Assembly (NCBI RefSeq): GCF_000720725.1 | Contig: NZ_JOCQ01000044.1 | Coordinates: forward strand, 1-64,000 | Reading direction: 5' to 3' | DNA: 64,000 bases | Source of the DNA: Streptomyces rimosus subsp. rimosus | Lineage (GTDB): Bacteria; Actinomycetota; Actinomycetes; Streptomycetales; Streptomycetaceae | In this document: in pieces, positions 8,601 through 16,249 of the stretch | Layout: the number at the start of each line of letters is the position of its first letter | How positions within the stretch are numbered: the first letter of the stretch is position 1 | The notes under the pieces: generated by a model | Database searches by the model: none | What the model was told of the DNA's origin: nothing | Seen by the model: the letters and a program-made list of their open reading frames with translations, nothing else | Program-made: the position numbers and the translations under genes

Positions 8601-9415
8601 CACCGCTCGCCGCTGTCCCGGGCCTCCGGGCGGTGCCGGTCCACCGGCACCAGGCGGCGGGCGGAATCCAGGACGTCGGCGACCGGGCCCTGGCCGGGGT
8701 CGGCGTAGCGGACCGCGTTGGTCAGCACGGCCCGGACGCCGTGTTCGACGGCGAAGCCGAGGGTGCGGGCGGCCAGGCGCAGCGAACCGGGCCCGGTGCC
8801 GGTGCGGCCGTGGTCGACGACCTCCAGGCGCAGGGCGTCGCCGAACAGGTCGCGCCAGGGGGCGAGGAGCCGGGCGGCGCGGTCGGGGCGGCCGGCGGCC
8901 AGCGCGCGGCCGGGGTCGGAGTCCGGGCCGAGCAGGACGGTCACCGCGTCCGGCGCTCCGGCGCGCACCGCTTCCGTGAGGGCGGTCCAGGTCAGTACGG
9001 GCCGGGTGGAATCCCCCGGCAGGGTGGCCGCGTGTGCGGCCGAGACCAGGCGGCAGAGCATGGCCCAGCCGGCCGCGCCGTCCCGGGCGAGGAAGACGGC
9101 GCGGGCCGCGGACTCGTCGATGAAGGCGCCGCCGCGCACCGGGCCGCGCCGCCGGGCCGTCCCCGGGGCGGCGCCCGGCGCCGGGTGGCCGTCCACGGGC
9201 GGGGCCACCGCCAGTTCGGTGCCGAACAGCGGGCGGACGCCGGCCGAGGCCGCCGCCTTGGCGAAGCGGACGGCTCCGGCGAGGCCGTCCCGGTCGGTCA
9301 GCGCGAGGGCGTCCATGCCGCGTTCGGCGGCGCGTTCGACCAGGCGCTCCGGGTGGGCGGCGCCGTACCGCAGGGAGAAGCCCGAGGCGGTGTGCAGATG
9401 CGTGAACCGTGGCAT
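5696..9415 (-). CDS. dnaE2: Error-prone DNA polymerase III alpha subunit DnaE2
   Basis: A 1239-residue C-family polymerase for translesion synthesis and induced mutagenesis. It opens with a PHP domain (FTHLHTASGFSLRYGAAHPE). The polymerase core includes the catalytic PDIDIDVESARRLEV segment; helix-hairpin-helix (GMSEAEARRIEEGQPYSSL) and OB-fold modules follow. Length and order fit DnaE2 rather than the replicative DnaE1. ATG 9415 is preceded by a short leader and an SOS box. The Pro/Ala-rich C-terminal region around 1140-1200 is unusual and low-complexity. It forms a two-gene operon with the ImuB-like protein. Confidence 0.93.
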   Translation of the reverse strand: MPRFTHLHTASGFSLRYGAAHPERLVERAAERGMDALALTDRDGLAGAVRFAKAAASAGVRPLFGTELAVAPPVDGHPAPGAAPGTARRRGPVRGGAFIDESAARAVFLARDGAAGWAMLCRLVSAAHAATLPGDSTRPVLTWTALTEAVRAGAPDAVTVLLGPDSDPGRALAAGRPDRAARLLAPWRDLFGDALRLEVVDHGRTGTGPGSLRLAARTLGFAVEHGVRAVLTNAVRYADPGQGPVADVLDSARRLVPVDRHRPEARDSGERWLKDATAMARTAERVAEAAGLGPGTARRLLEMTEETAARCRVDPEDDIGLGTVHFPEPRLVGAARRTAGRVLRSRCAAGMVLRGYDRRREYWQRMDHELDIIEHHGFASYFLTVAQVVQDTRDLGIRVTARGSGAGSLVNHLLGIAHADPVEQRLLMERFLSKRRAVLPDIDIDVESARRLEVYRAIFDRFGTERVATVAMPETYRVRHAVRDVGAALGMDPAEVDRLAKAFPHIRARDARAALAELPELRGVDAEKYGPMWDLVEALDALPRGMAMHPCGVLLSDASLLARTPVVPTRSEIPHRDGEGGSPLPMSQFDKDDVEEMGLLKLDVLGVRMQSAMAHATAEIGRVTGRAVDLDDPAQVPPGDPATYGLIRSTETLGCFQIESPGQRDLVGRLQPATFHDLVVDISLFRPGPVSADMVRPFIEARHGRSPARYPHPDLEGPLRETYGVVVFHEQVIEILRIMTGCDRGEADEKRRALSKPEIQGQVRAWFTERAGLRGYAPEVVERTWEIVEAFGSYGFCKAHAVAFAVPTYQSAWLKAHHPAAFYAGLLTHDPGMYPKRLLLADARRRGVPVLPLDVNRSAVAHRIELVSDVVAGKGPGTGAGPAVWGLRLALSDVHGMSEAEARRIEEGQPYSSLPDLWRRARPSRPVAERLARVGALDAFGANRRDLLLHLAELHGQQRGVAAGQLPLDAGDGAGAPVEAVEPAGLPDLSDVERLSAELGVLGMDTTRHLMSDHREFLAELGAVPAKRLREVEHGETVLVAGAKAATQTPPIRSGRRVIFTTLDDSTGLVDCAFFDDSHEACAHTVFHSWLLLVRGTVQRRGPRSFSVVGAAAWNLAELAELRREGGLEAVTARLAEGGQAAAPAGTADGGPGPRPVPEPVPRRVHSEPGRAGSAAAEATWAADQAPAAAAGAGTGPAAGRTIRLETGYELHPWADLRPAGEGAGTGRKLWHASPGSAG

Positions 9416-9474
9416 CCGCGCCTCCTACCGCTCGTGCACCCCCTGACCTGTCCGCGTCCCCCGTCGCGTTCCCC

Positions 9475-9505
9475 ACCATAACGCTTTTCTCGAACAGCCG
9501 TACGA
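9475..9505 (-). promoter_or_regulatory. SOS (LexA) box and promoter of dnaE2
   Basis: On the minus strand TCGTAC-N4-GTTCGA (9490-9505) matches the actinobacterial LexA box TCGAAC-N4-GTTCGA with one mismatch. A possible -10 TATGGT lies at 9475-9480, which puts the box over the -35 region, as expected for a LexA-repressed gene. This is 75-90 bases upstream of the dnaE2 start. Confidence 0.8.
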
Positions 9506-9694
9506 AAATCGAACGGCGCCCGCCTCTCGCCCCGCCCCCGGGCCGGCTCCCGTCCCCGATCAGCCCGCCCGGCCTGCGGACTTCCGTAATGGAACGGAAG
9601 ATATGGGGCAAAAGGGTTGAGACCGGAGATCCGCTCTCACGGGATCTCCGGCCCACGACGGACCGACCGGCACGACAGGGCGAGGGAGTGGCGC

Positions 9695-10771
9695 ATGGCC
9701 ACGGCGGACGACGGCACCCGCGGGATCCGGGACGAGGACAACAGCGGCAGCTTCCTCGGGGAGGTGAAGGACGCGGTCTCCGCCCGGGCCGCGCTGCTGA
9801 TGATCGGCGTACTGGCCCTGACGGCCCTGTTCATCGCGTCGTACGCGGGCGCCTTCCACTCCCCCAAGCCGAAGGACGTGGCGCTCGCGGTCGTCGCCCC
9901 CCAGCAGCTGAGCGGGCAGCTGGTCGAACGGCTCGACAAGCTGCCGGGCTCCCCCCTCGACCCGCGTGCGGCCTCCTCCGAGGCGGACGCGGCGCGGCAG
10001 CTCAAGGAGCGGGACATCGACGGCGCGCTGATCGTCGACCCGCGCGGCAGCACCGACAGACTGCTGGTCGCCGGCGGGTCGGGGGCCTCGCTCGCCCAGG
10101 CCGTCGAGCAGGTGGTCACGCAGGCCGAGAAGGCGCAGAAGCGCACCGTGCAGGTCCAGGACATCGCCCCGGCGGACCGGGACGACACCCGCGGCCTGTC
10201 CTCGTTCTACCTGGTGGTCGGCTGGTGCGTGGGCGGCTATCTGTGTGCCGCGATCCTCGCGATCAGCTTCGGCGCCCGCCCCACCAACCTCAGGCGGGCG
10301 GTCATCCGGCTGGGCGCGCTCGCCGTCTACTCGGTCCTCACCGGCCTGGCCGGGGCCGTCGTCATCGGCCCGATCCTGGGGGCGCTGCCCGGCAGCCTCT
10401 ACGGGCTGTGGGGCCTGGGCGCCCTGATCGTGTTCGCGGTGGGCGCCACCACCTTCGCCTTCCAGGCCATCGCCGGGATCATCGGCATCGGACTGACCAT
10501 CCTGGTGGTGGTGATCGCCGGCAACCCCAGCGCGGGCGGCGCCTACCCGTACCCCCTGCTGCCGGACTTCTGGCGGGCGATCGGCCCCGCGCTGCCGCCG
10601 GGCGCGGGCACCTGGGTGTCCCGCTCCATCGCGTACTTCCACGGCAACGCGGTGACCGGCCCGCTGCTGGTGCTGTCCGCCTGGGCCGTCGCGGGCACCG
10701 TCCTGACGCTGGTCTTCGCCGCCCTCGCCAAGGGCCGGACGGCGATCAACCGCAGCGAGGTGCGGCAGTGA
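9695..10771 (+). CDS. ABC-2/YhgE-like integral membrane protein
   Basis: A 358-residue membrane protein. One N-terminal transmembrane helix (ALLMIGVLALTALFIASYAG) is followed by a roughly 120-residue extracytoplasmic domain (DVALAVVAPQQLSGQLVERL onward) and then about five to six hydrophobic segments ending near residue 350. This one-plus-five layout is that of YhgE/Pip and related ABC-2 type permease-like proteins. No ATPase gene is adjacent, so the substrate and partner are unknown. The start at 9695 follows GAGGGAG. It is convergent with the SDR gene. Confidence 0.7.
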   Translation: MATADDGTRGIRDEDNSGSFLGEVKDAVSARAALLMIGVLALTALFIASYAGAFHSPKPKDVALAVVAPQQLSGQLVERLDKLPGSPLDPRAASSEADAARQLKERDIDGALIVDPRGSTDRLLVAGGSGASLAQAVEQVVTQAEKAQKRTVQVQDIAPADRDDTRGLSSFYLVVGWCVGGYLCAAILAISFGARPTNLRRAVIRLGALAVYSVLTGLAGAVVIGPILGALPGSLYGLWGLGALIVFAVGATTFAFQAIAGIIGIGLTILVVVIAGNPSAGGAYPYPLLPDFWRAIGPALPPGAGTWVSRSIAYFHGNAVTGPLLVLSAWAVAGTVLTLVFAALAKGRTAINRSEVRQ

Positions 10772-10779
10772 CCGTGGTA

Positions 10780-10810
10780 CGCCGGTGACCGGCGGCACCG
10801 GCCACCGGCG
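10780..10810. terminator. Hairpin between convergent genes
   Basis: Arms CGCCGGTG (10780-10787) and CACCGGCG (10803-10810) with further partial pairing inside; placed between the convergent membrane-protein and SDR genes. Confidence 0.6.
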
Positions 10811-10821
10811 CCGCGCGCGCC

Positions 10822-11586
10822 TCACATGTGCGTACCGCCGTCGATCCGTATCTCCGTACCGGTGATGAACGCGCCGTCCTCGGAGGCGAGCATCGCAATG
10901 ACGCCCGCGACCGTCTCCGGGGGCGCGAAGCCCTCGCCGATGGCCGGCAGCAGCTTCCCGAACAGGCTCATGTCGGCGTCCGCGGGCAGACCGGGGTCCG
11001 CGGTCATACCGGACCGTACGGAGCCCGGCGCCACGCACACCGCGCGCAGCCCCTGCTTGGCGTACTCGCTCGCGATGGCGTGCGTCATGGACTGGATGCC
11101 GCCCTTGCTGGCCGCGTACGCCGCCATGTAGGGGTGCGCGAACGCGGCGGAGGTGGAGCTGAAGTTGACCACCACCGGCGCCCGGCCCGCCAGCAGCGCG
11201 GGCAGCGCCTCGCGGATCATCAGGAAGGTGCCGGTCAGGTTGACCGCGACGATCCGGTTGAAGGCGTCCAGGGTGGTCTCGTGGGTGTGCGAGGCGCGCA
11301 GGATGCCCGCCGCGTTGACCAGGACGTCCAGCCCGCCCAGTTCCCCGACGGCGGCGGCCACGCCCGCGCGCACCGCTTCCTCGTCCGCGATGTCCAGCAC
11401 CGCGGTGACGAGCCGGTCCCCGCGGCCGTCCGCCGCGGCCCGCTCGGCGGTGGCCTTCAGCCCCGCCTCGCTGATGTCGGCGGCCACCACCCGGCCGCCC
11501 TCGGCCAGCACCCGGTGGACGGTGGCCTGCCCGATGCCCGACCCGGCCCCGGTGATCAGCACGCGGCGTCCGTCGAAGCGTTCCAT
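10822..11586 (-). CDS. Short-chain dehydrogenase/reductase (SDR)
   Basis: A 254-residue classical SDR that reduces or oxidises an alcohol/ketone pair with NAD(P). It has the Rossmann motif TGAGSGIG near the N-terminus, NAAG in the middle, a catalytic triad of Ser (NFSSTSAAFA), Tyr and Lys (YAASKGG), and the C-terminal TGTEIRIDGG. An Asp at the end of beta-2 (VVAADISEAG) suggests a preference for NAD(H). It begins at ATG 11586 and is divergent from a TetR gene with a clear operator between, so its substrate may be the regulator's inducer. Confidence 0.9.
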   Translation of the reverse strand: MERFDGRRVLITGAGSGIGQATVHRVLAEGGRVVAADISEAGLKATAERAAADGRGDRLVTAVLDIADEEAVRAGVAAAVGELGGLDVLVNAAGILRASHTHETTLDAFNRIVAVNLTGTFLMIREALPALLAGRAPVVVNFSSTSAAFAHPYMAAYAASKGGIQSMTHAIASEYAKQGLRAVCVAPGSVRSGMTADPGLPADADMSLFGKLLPAIGEGFAPPETVAGVIAMLASEDGAFITGTEIRIDGGTHM

Positions 11587-11648
11587 GTGGCTTACTCCCG
11601 CTCTCGGTGTCCGCGTCCGCCGCGGACGACACCGGCACCGTACGCCTT

Positions 11649-11684
11649 GGTGGCACGATGTGCCACCTCCGCGCGCTGTGCCAC
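11649..11684. promoter_or_regulatory. TetR operator between the SDR and TetR genes
   Basis: Inverted repeat GGTGGCAC-GAT-GTGCCACC (11649-11667) plus an extra half-site GTGCCAC at 11678-11684. It sits midway in the 128-base divergent intergenic space, as expected of a shared operator. Confidence 0.75.
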
Positions 11685-11714
11685 TTCGCCGTACGGGAGA
11701 CGTAAGCTCGCCCC

Positions 11715-12413
11715 ATGCCCACCGCACCGCGCCCCACCGCACCGACTCCCGCCGCACCGACTCCCGCGCCGCCCTCACTCACCGAGCGGCGCAAGGCGGA
11801 GACCCAGCTGGAGATCGCCCGCGCCGCGGCGGCGCTGTTCGCCGAGCGCGGCAGTGCCGTGACCGCCGACGACATCGCCCGCGCCGCCGGCGTCGCCCTG
11901 CGCACCTTCTACCGCTACTTCCGCACCAAGGAGGACGCGGTCGCGCCGCTGCTCGCCGTCGGGGTACGGCAGTGGCTCACGGAGCTGCGCCGGCTCGCCG
12001 GGGAGGCGGACGGGCCGTCCGTACGGGACGTGCTGGAGCGGGCGGCGCGGCAGGCGCTGACGCCGTCCGACGAGCGGGCCGCCGAGGCGCTGCGCTGGAC
12101 GCGCGGGCTGCTGCGGGCGATGCGGGACGACCCGGCGCTGCGCTCGGTCTGGCACCGTGTGCACCACGATTCCGAGGAGGCGCTGATCCCCGTCCTCGCC
12201 GGGATGACGGACGGCGGCCCGCTGGAGGTACGACTCGCGGCGGCGGCCGCCAACACGGCGATGCGGGTCGCGGTGGAGACATGGGCCGCGGCGGACGACG
12301 GGGCGGACGCGGGGCCTGCGGCTTCCCGGGCGGAGGACCCCGCGGAGCTGGTGGCGCGCGGCATGCGCGCGCTGACGGCCGGGCTGCCGGGGCTGGACCG
12401 GCGCCGGGCGTGA
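11715..12413 (+). CDS. TetR-family transcriptional regulator
   Basis: A 232-residue repressor. A Pro/Ala/Thr-rich N-terminal tail of about 22 residues (built from PTAP-like repeats) precedes a standard helix-turn-helix (AAALFAERGSAVTADDIARA, then GVALRTFYRYFRTKEDAV). The C-terminal helical domain resembles those with a TetR_C_17-like 'LERAARQALTPSDERAAEALR' pattern. It is divergent from the SDR gene; the shared palindrome suggests it represses both. The inducer is unknown. Confidence 0.9.
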   Translation: MPTAPRPTAPTPAAPTPAPPSLTERRKAETQLEIARAAAALFAERGSAVTADDIARAAGVALRTFYRYFRTKEDAVAPLLAVGVRQWLTELRRLAGEADGPSVRDVLERAARQALTPSDERAAEALRWTRGLLRAMRDDPALRSVWHRVHHDSEEALIPVLAGMTDGGPLEVRLAAAAANTAMRVAVETWAAADDGADAGPAASRAEDPAELVARGMRALTAGLPGLDRRRA

Positions 12414-12492
12414 CGTCGGACATGGCACCGGGCATGGCACCGGGTGTGAGGCCAGGCGTGGGGCCGGGCCGGTCATGAGGCCGGACATGACA

Positions 12493-12519
12493 CCGCCGGG
12501 CCCATGAAGGACCCGGCGG
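12493..12519 (-). terminator. Terminator of htpG
   Basis: Perfect 8-bp arms CCGCCGGG (12493-12500) and CCCGGCGG (12512-12519) with an 11-base loop, about 30 bases past the htpG stop; it could also end the TetR transcript on the other strand. Confidence 0.7.
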
Positions 12520-12547
12520 CAGTCTTACGGAATCGAGCCCCGAGCGC

Positions 12548-14473
12548 TTACAGCGCGCGCTCCAGACGCTCCGCCATCAGCTTCGTGAAGCGGGCCGGGT
12601 CGCTCAGCTCGCCGCCCTCGGCGAGCAGCGCCATGCCGTGCAGCAGCTCGGCCGTCCCGGCGAGGTCCGCGTCATCAGGGCGCTCGGCCTGCGCCTTGCG
12701 CAGCCCCTCGACCAGCGGGTGGCCGGGGTTGAGCTCCAGGATGCGCTTGGCCTCGGGCAGTTCCTGGCCCATGGCGCGGTACATGTTGCGCAGCGCCGGG
12801 GTCACATCGTCGGTGTCCGAGACGATGCAGGCCGGGGAGACGGTCAGGCGGGAGGACAGCCGTACCTCCTTGACCTGCTCGCCGAGACGCTCCGTCATCC
12901 AGGACAGCAGCCCCGCGAAGTCCTCCTGCCGCTGCTCCCGTTCGGCCTTGGCCTCCTCGGTCTCCTCCTCGGCGAGGTCGGCCTCGCCCTTGGCGATCGA
13001 CCGCAGCGGCTTGCCGTCGAACTCGGGGACGGTCTCGACCCACACCTCGTCGACCGGGTCGGTCAGCAGCAGCACCTCGTAGCCCTTGTCCCGGAAGGCC
13101 TCCATGTGCGGCGAGTTCTCGATGGCGGTACGGGACTCGCCGGTCATGAAGTAGATGTGCTCCTGGCCCTCCTTCATACGCTCGACGTACTGCTGGAGAG
13201 TGGCCGGCTCCTCCTGGTCGCGGGTGGTGGCGAACGAGGCGATGCGCAGGATGGCGTCGCGGTTCTCGTGGTCGCTGAGCAGGCCCTCCTTGACGACGCG
13301 GCCGAACTCCCGCCAGAACGTGGCGTAGTTCTCCGGGCGCTGCGCCATCATCTCCTTGACCGTGGACAGCACCTTCTTCACCAGCCGGCGGTGCATCAGC
13401 TGGATCTGCCGGTCCTGCTGGAGGATCTCCCGGGAGACGTTCAGCGAGAGGTCCTGGGCGTCCACGACACCCTTGACGAAGCGCAGGTATTCGGGCAGCA
13501 GCGCTTCACAGTGGTCCATGATGAAAACGCGCTTCACATAGAGCTGCACGCCGCGCTTGTGCTCACGCGCGAACAGGTCCTGCGGCGCGCGGGCGGGCAG
13601 GAACAGCAGCGCCTGGTACTCGAACGTGCCCTCCGCCTGCATGCGCAGGGTTTCGAGCGGGTCGGTCCAGTCGTGGCTGATGTGCTTGTAGAGCTCGTGG
13701 TACTCCTCGTCGCTCACCTCGTCCCGGGAACGCGCCCACAGCGCCTTCATCGAGTTGAGCGTCTCGGGCTCGGGAGCCGCCTTCTCCTCCTCGGCCTCCC
13801 CCTCCTTCTGCTCGGCCGGGGCCTCGGCGGCCATCCGGACCGGCCAGGTGATGAAGTCGGAGTACCGCTTGACGATCTCCCGGATCTTCCAGCGGGAGGT
13901 GTAGTCGAAGAGCTGGTCCTCCTGGTCCACCGGCTTGAGGTGCAGCGTGACGGCCGTACCCTGCGGCGCGCCGTCGACCGGCTCGACGGTGTACGTGCCC
14001 TCGCCGGTCGACGACCAGCGGGTGCCCTCGCCCTGCCCCGCGCGCCGGGTCACCAGCGTGACCTCGTCCGCGACCATGAACGCCGCGTAGAAGCCGACGC
14101 CGAACTGCCCGATGAGACCTTCCGCGGTGGCCTCGTCCTTGGCCTGCTTCAGCTCCTGGAGGAACTTGGCGGTCCCGGAGTTGGCGATGGTCCCGATGAG
14201 CTGGACCACCTCGTCGTGCGACATGCCGATGCCGTTGTCGCGGACGGTGAGGGTACGGGCTTCGGGGTCGGTCTCGATGGCGATGTGCAGGTCGGAGACG
14301 TCGGCGTCGAGTGTGTCGTCGCGCAGCGCTTCGAGCCGCAGTTTGTCCAGCGCGTCGGAGGCGTTGGAGATCAGCTCGCGCAGGAAAACATCCTTGTTCG
14401 AGTAGATCGAGTGGATCATCATCTGCAGGAGCTGGCGTGCTTCTACCTGGAACTCGAACGTCTCGGTCGGCAT
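12548..14473 (-). CDS. htpG: Hsp90-family chaperone HtpG
   Basis: A 641-residue cytoplasmic ATP-dependent chaperone, close to the usual length. The GHKL ATPase motifs are all present: ELISNASDALDKL near residue 35, DNGIGM near 85 and GQFGVGFYAAF near 122. The middle domain (KRGVQLYVKRVFIMD, LNVSREILQQD) and C-terminal dimerisation domain follow. A charged acid-rich insertion (EQKEGEAEEEKAAPEPE) sits where HtpG proteins vary. The start at ATG 14473 has GAAGGAA upstream. No HspR/HAIR or CIRCE operator was recognised, and no other heat-shock gene is adjacent. Confidence 0.95.
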   Translation of the reverse strand: MPTETFEFQVEARQLLQMMIHSIYSNKDVFLRELISNASDALDKLRLEALRDDTLDADVSDLHIAIETDPEARTLTVRDNGIGMSHDEVVQLIGTIANSGTAKFLQELKQAKDEATAEGLIGQFGVGFYAAFMVADEVTLVTRRAGQGEGTRWSSTGEGTYTVEPVDGAPQGTAVTLHLKPVDQEDQLFDYTSRWKIREIVKRYSDFITWPVRMAAEAPAEQKEGEAEEEKAAPEPETLNSMKALWARSRDEVSDEEYHELYKHISHDWTDPLETLRMQAEGTFEYQALLFLPARAPQDLFAREHKRGVQLYVKRVFIMDHCEALLPEYLRFVKGVVDAQDLSLNVSREILQQDRQIQLMHRRLVKKVLSTVKEMMAQRPENYATFWREFGRVVKEGLLSDHENRDAILRIASFATTRDQEEPATLQQYVERMKEGQEHIYFMTGESRTAIENSPHMEAFRDKGYEVLLLTDPVDEVWVETVPEFDGKPLRSIAKGEADLAEEETEEAKAEREQRQEDFAGLLSWMTERLGEQVKEVRLSSRLTVSPACIVSDTDDVTPALRNMYRAMGQELPEAKRILELNPGHPLVEGLRKAQAERPDDADLAGTAELLHGMALLAEGGELSDPARFTKLMAERLERAL

Positions 14474-15059
14474 ATTCGTGGATTCCTTCTCATGTCACCA
14501 GGTGACGGGCCTTCCCGAGAACTCTAGATCAGCCGGTCCGGCCAGGGGCGTGCTTCCCGGCGGGTGCGCGGCCTGCGGCGCGTGCGGTACCGGCGCCGTC
14601 CGCCCACGACGGTTTCCTCCTCACGCCGTGAACAAGTGCTGCTGACAAGTACCGCGAAGTCACTGCAACGGGGCATACGGCACGCCGCTCGCGGGCCCGG
14701 ACACGTCATGCCGTCACCACCGACAGCCGCCCAACCCCTCCCAACACCCCCCTCGGCAGCCGCACTTCGGCCATTAGCGGCGAACCCGTACGAGCCCCCT
14801 GCACCCCCTTGGGCAACAGGAGTTGGCTGCTTTTCGCCGCACGCCCGGCCCGTCCGGAACCCGGCGCCCCACATGTTCCCGCTGACCGCACGGCATTGCA
14901 CACATCGCGTACCGAATCGCCCACCACTCGACTTCACGCCACCACGCTGAGTTTTCAACCAACGACTGGAAGTCACCGATCGATGTGCTTTCCTGATGCG
15001 CCTCGGCCAGACTCCTCGGTGTCCGGCATTCGAGACAACAACCGAAGGAGTGTTCGACA
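14474..15059. other. Intergenic region between htpG and the SSI gene
   Basis: 586 bases upstream of two divergent genes. Open frames here have no family resemblance and poor codon bias, and base composition is less GC-biased at third positions than in genes. It should hold the htpG and inhibitor promoters; nothing else could be recognised. Confidence 0.5.
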
Positions 15060-15485
15060 ATGCGGTACATCACTGGAGGGATCGCGCTCGGCGCGGCGCT
15101 CGCGCTCGGCGGCCTGGCCACCACGGCCGAGGCCCAGCCCGCGACGCCGAAGAGCCTGTACGCGCCCTCCGAGTTGGTGCTCACCGTCGGGTACGGGGAC
15201 ACCGCCGCGACGGCCTCCATCCAGCGCGCGGTGTCGCTGAGCTGTAGCTCTGCCGGGACCGGTACGCACCCCATGGCGCGCGCCGCCTGTGCCGAACTCC
15301 GGACCGCGAACGGTGACTTCAACAAGATCACCAAGGCCGCCTCGGACCGTATGTGCACCAAGGAGTACAACCCCGTCGTGGTGACGGCGAACGGCGTCTG
15401 GCAGGGCCGCCGCGTCGCGTACGAGCACACCTTCGCCAACCCCTGCGCACTGGAGGGCGGCAAGGGCCTGGTCTTCGAGTTCTGA
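15060..15485 (+). CDS. Streptomyces subtilisin inhibitor (SSI) family protein
   Basis: A 141-residue secreted serine protease inhibitor (family I16). The signal peptide ends about residue 25-28 (TTAEA); the mature protein begins near SLYAPSELVLTVGYGD, the classical SSI N-terminus. Four cysteines form the two expected disulfides. The reactive loop reads MCTKEYNP, so the P1 residue is Lys101 of the precursor, which predicts trypsin-like specificity rather than the subtilisin-type Met of the original SSI. GAAGGAG precedes ATG 15060. Two streptogrisin-like proteases lie 3-7 kb away and are plausible partners. Confidence 0.95.
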   Translation: MRYITGGIALGAALALGGLATTAEAQPATPKSLYAPSELVLTVGYGDTAATASIQRAVSLSCSSAGTGTHPMARAACAELRTANGDFNKITKAASDRMCTKEYNPVVVTANGVWQGRRVAYEHTFANPCALEGGKGLVFEF

Positions 15486-15544
15486 CCGGGTGGTGATCCA
15501 CTGAGCGGTCCGGCCGTCGCGGCCTCCCGGCCGTACCGCGCACC

Positions 15545-15578
15545 GGCCCCCGGACATCCGCAGGGATGTCCGGGGGCC
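15545..15578 (+). terminator. Strong hairpin terminator of the SSI gene
   Basis: Perfect 15-bp arms (GGCCCCCGGACATCC and complement) with a 4-base GCAG loop, 60 bases after the SSI stop; it also lies just past the dedA stop on the other strand. Confidence 0.85.
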
Positions 15579-15628
15579 GTCCCCGTTCCGACATGACGTG
15601 CCCCCACGACGTCTCCCCCGACGGGCCG

Positions 15629-16249
15629 TCAACGCACCGCGGCCGTCCGCGCGGCCCGGGCCCGGCGGGCCACCCCCAGCGCGACGACCAGCCCGAGGGC
15701 CAGTGCGAACGCCAGCAGCAGGCCCTTGACCGGCTCCTCGGCGAAACGGGTCCCGCCCACCGCGCCGATCACCGTGCTCGTCACCGCCCACAGGCTCGCG
15801 CCGACGGCGTCCAGCAGGACGAACCGCCGCACCGGGAAGCGCAGCGCTCCCGTGGACAGGCCCGCCGCCACCCGCCCACCAGGCAGGAAGCGCGCCGCCA
15901 CCACCAGGGAGGTCGCGTGCCGTTCGACCGCGGCACAGGCCCAGGCGTAGCGACTTCGGCCGCGTTCCCCACGCAGCAGGCGCGCGGTCAGCCGGGGGCC
16001 GCCCCACCGACCGACCGCATGGCTCAGGCAGTCCCCGCACAGCGCGCCGGCCGCCGCCACCGCCGCGAGCGCGGCGAGCCGCGGCAGGTCGCCGCCGAGC
16101 AGCACCGCCACCATCACCACGGTGGTCTCGCTCGGCATGAACGGCAGCAGCGCGTCCAGTCCGGCCATCCCGAAGACGATCGCCCACAGCCACGGCGAGT
16201 CCAGCTGCGCCCGCAGCAGCTCCACCACCTGGTTCAGCACCTCACCCAT
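15629..16249 (-). CDS. DedA/SNARE-associated family membrane protein
   Basis: A 206-residue membrane protein of the DedA family, implicated in lipid flipping and envelope homeostasis. It has the N-terminal helix and re-entrant region (LDALLPFMPSETTVV, equivalent to the P-x-E motif), a glycine-rich middle, and the conserved RFLPGGRVAAGLSTGALRFP motif, followed by C-terminal transmembrane helices. Its ATG overlaps the olsA-like gene by 8 bases, making it the third gene of a lipid operon. Confidence 0.85.
   Translation of the reverse strand: MGEVLNQVVELLRAQLDSPWLWAIVFGMAGLDALLPFMPSETTVVMVAVLLGGDLPRLAALAAVAAAGALCGDCLSHAVGRWGGPRLTARLLRGERGRSRYAWACAAVERHATSLVVAARFLPGGRVAAGLSTGALRFPVRRFVLLDAVGASLWAVTSTVIGAVGGTRFAEEPVKGLLLAFALALGLVVALGVARRARAARTAAVR

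Noticed and set aside
5720..9481. A 1253-codon open frame on the plus strand opposite dnaE2
   Set aside because: It is the antisense shadow of a real gene in very GC-rich DNA; it shows no domain, is dominated by Gly/Val/Arg, and the minus-strand frame encodes a complete DnaE2.
14524..15060. A 178-codon minus-strand frame between htpG and the SSI gene
   Set aside because: The composition is Arg/Gly/Cys-rich with no family resemblance, and the region has weak third-position GC bias, so it is treated as intergenic.
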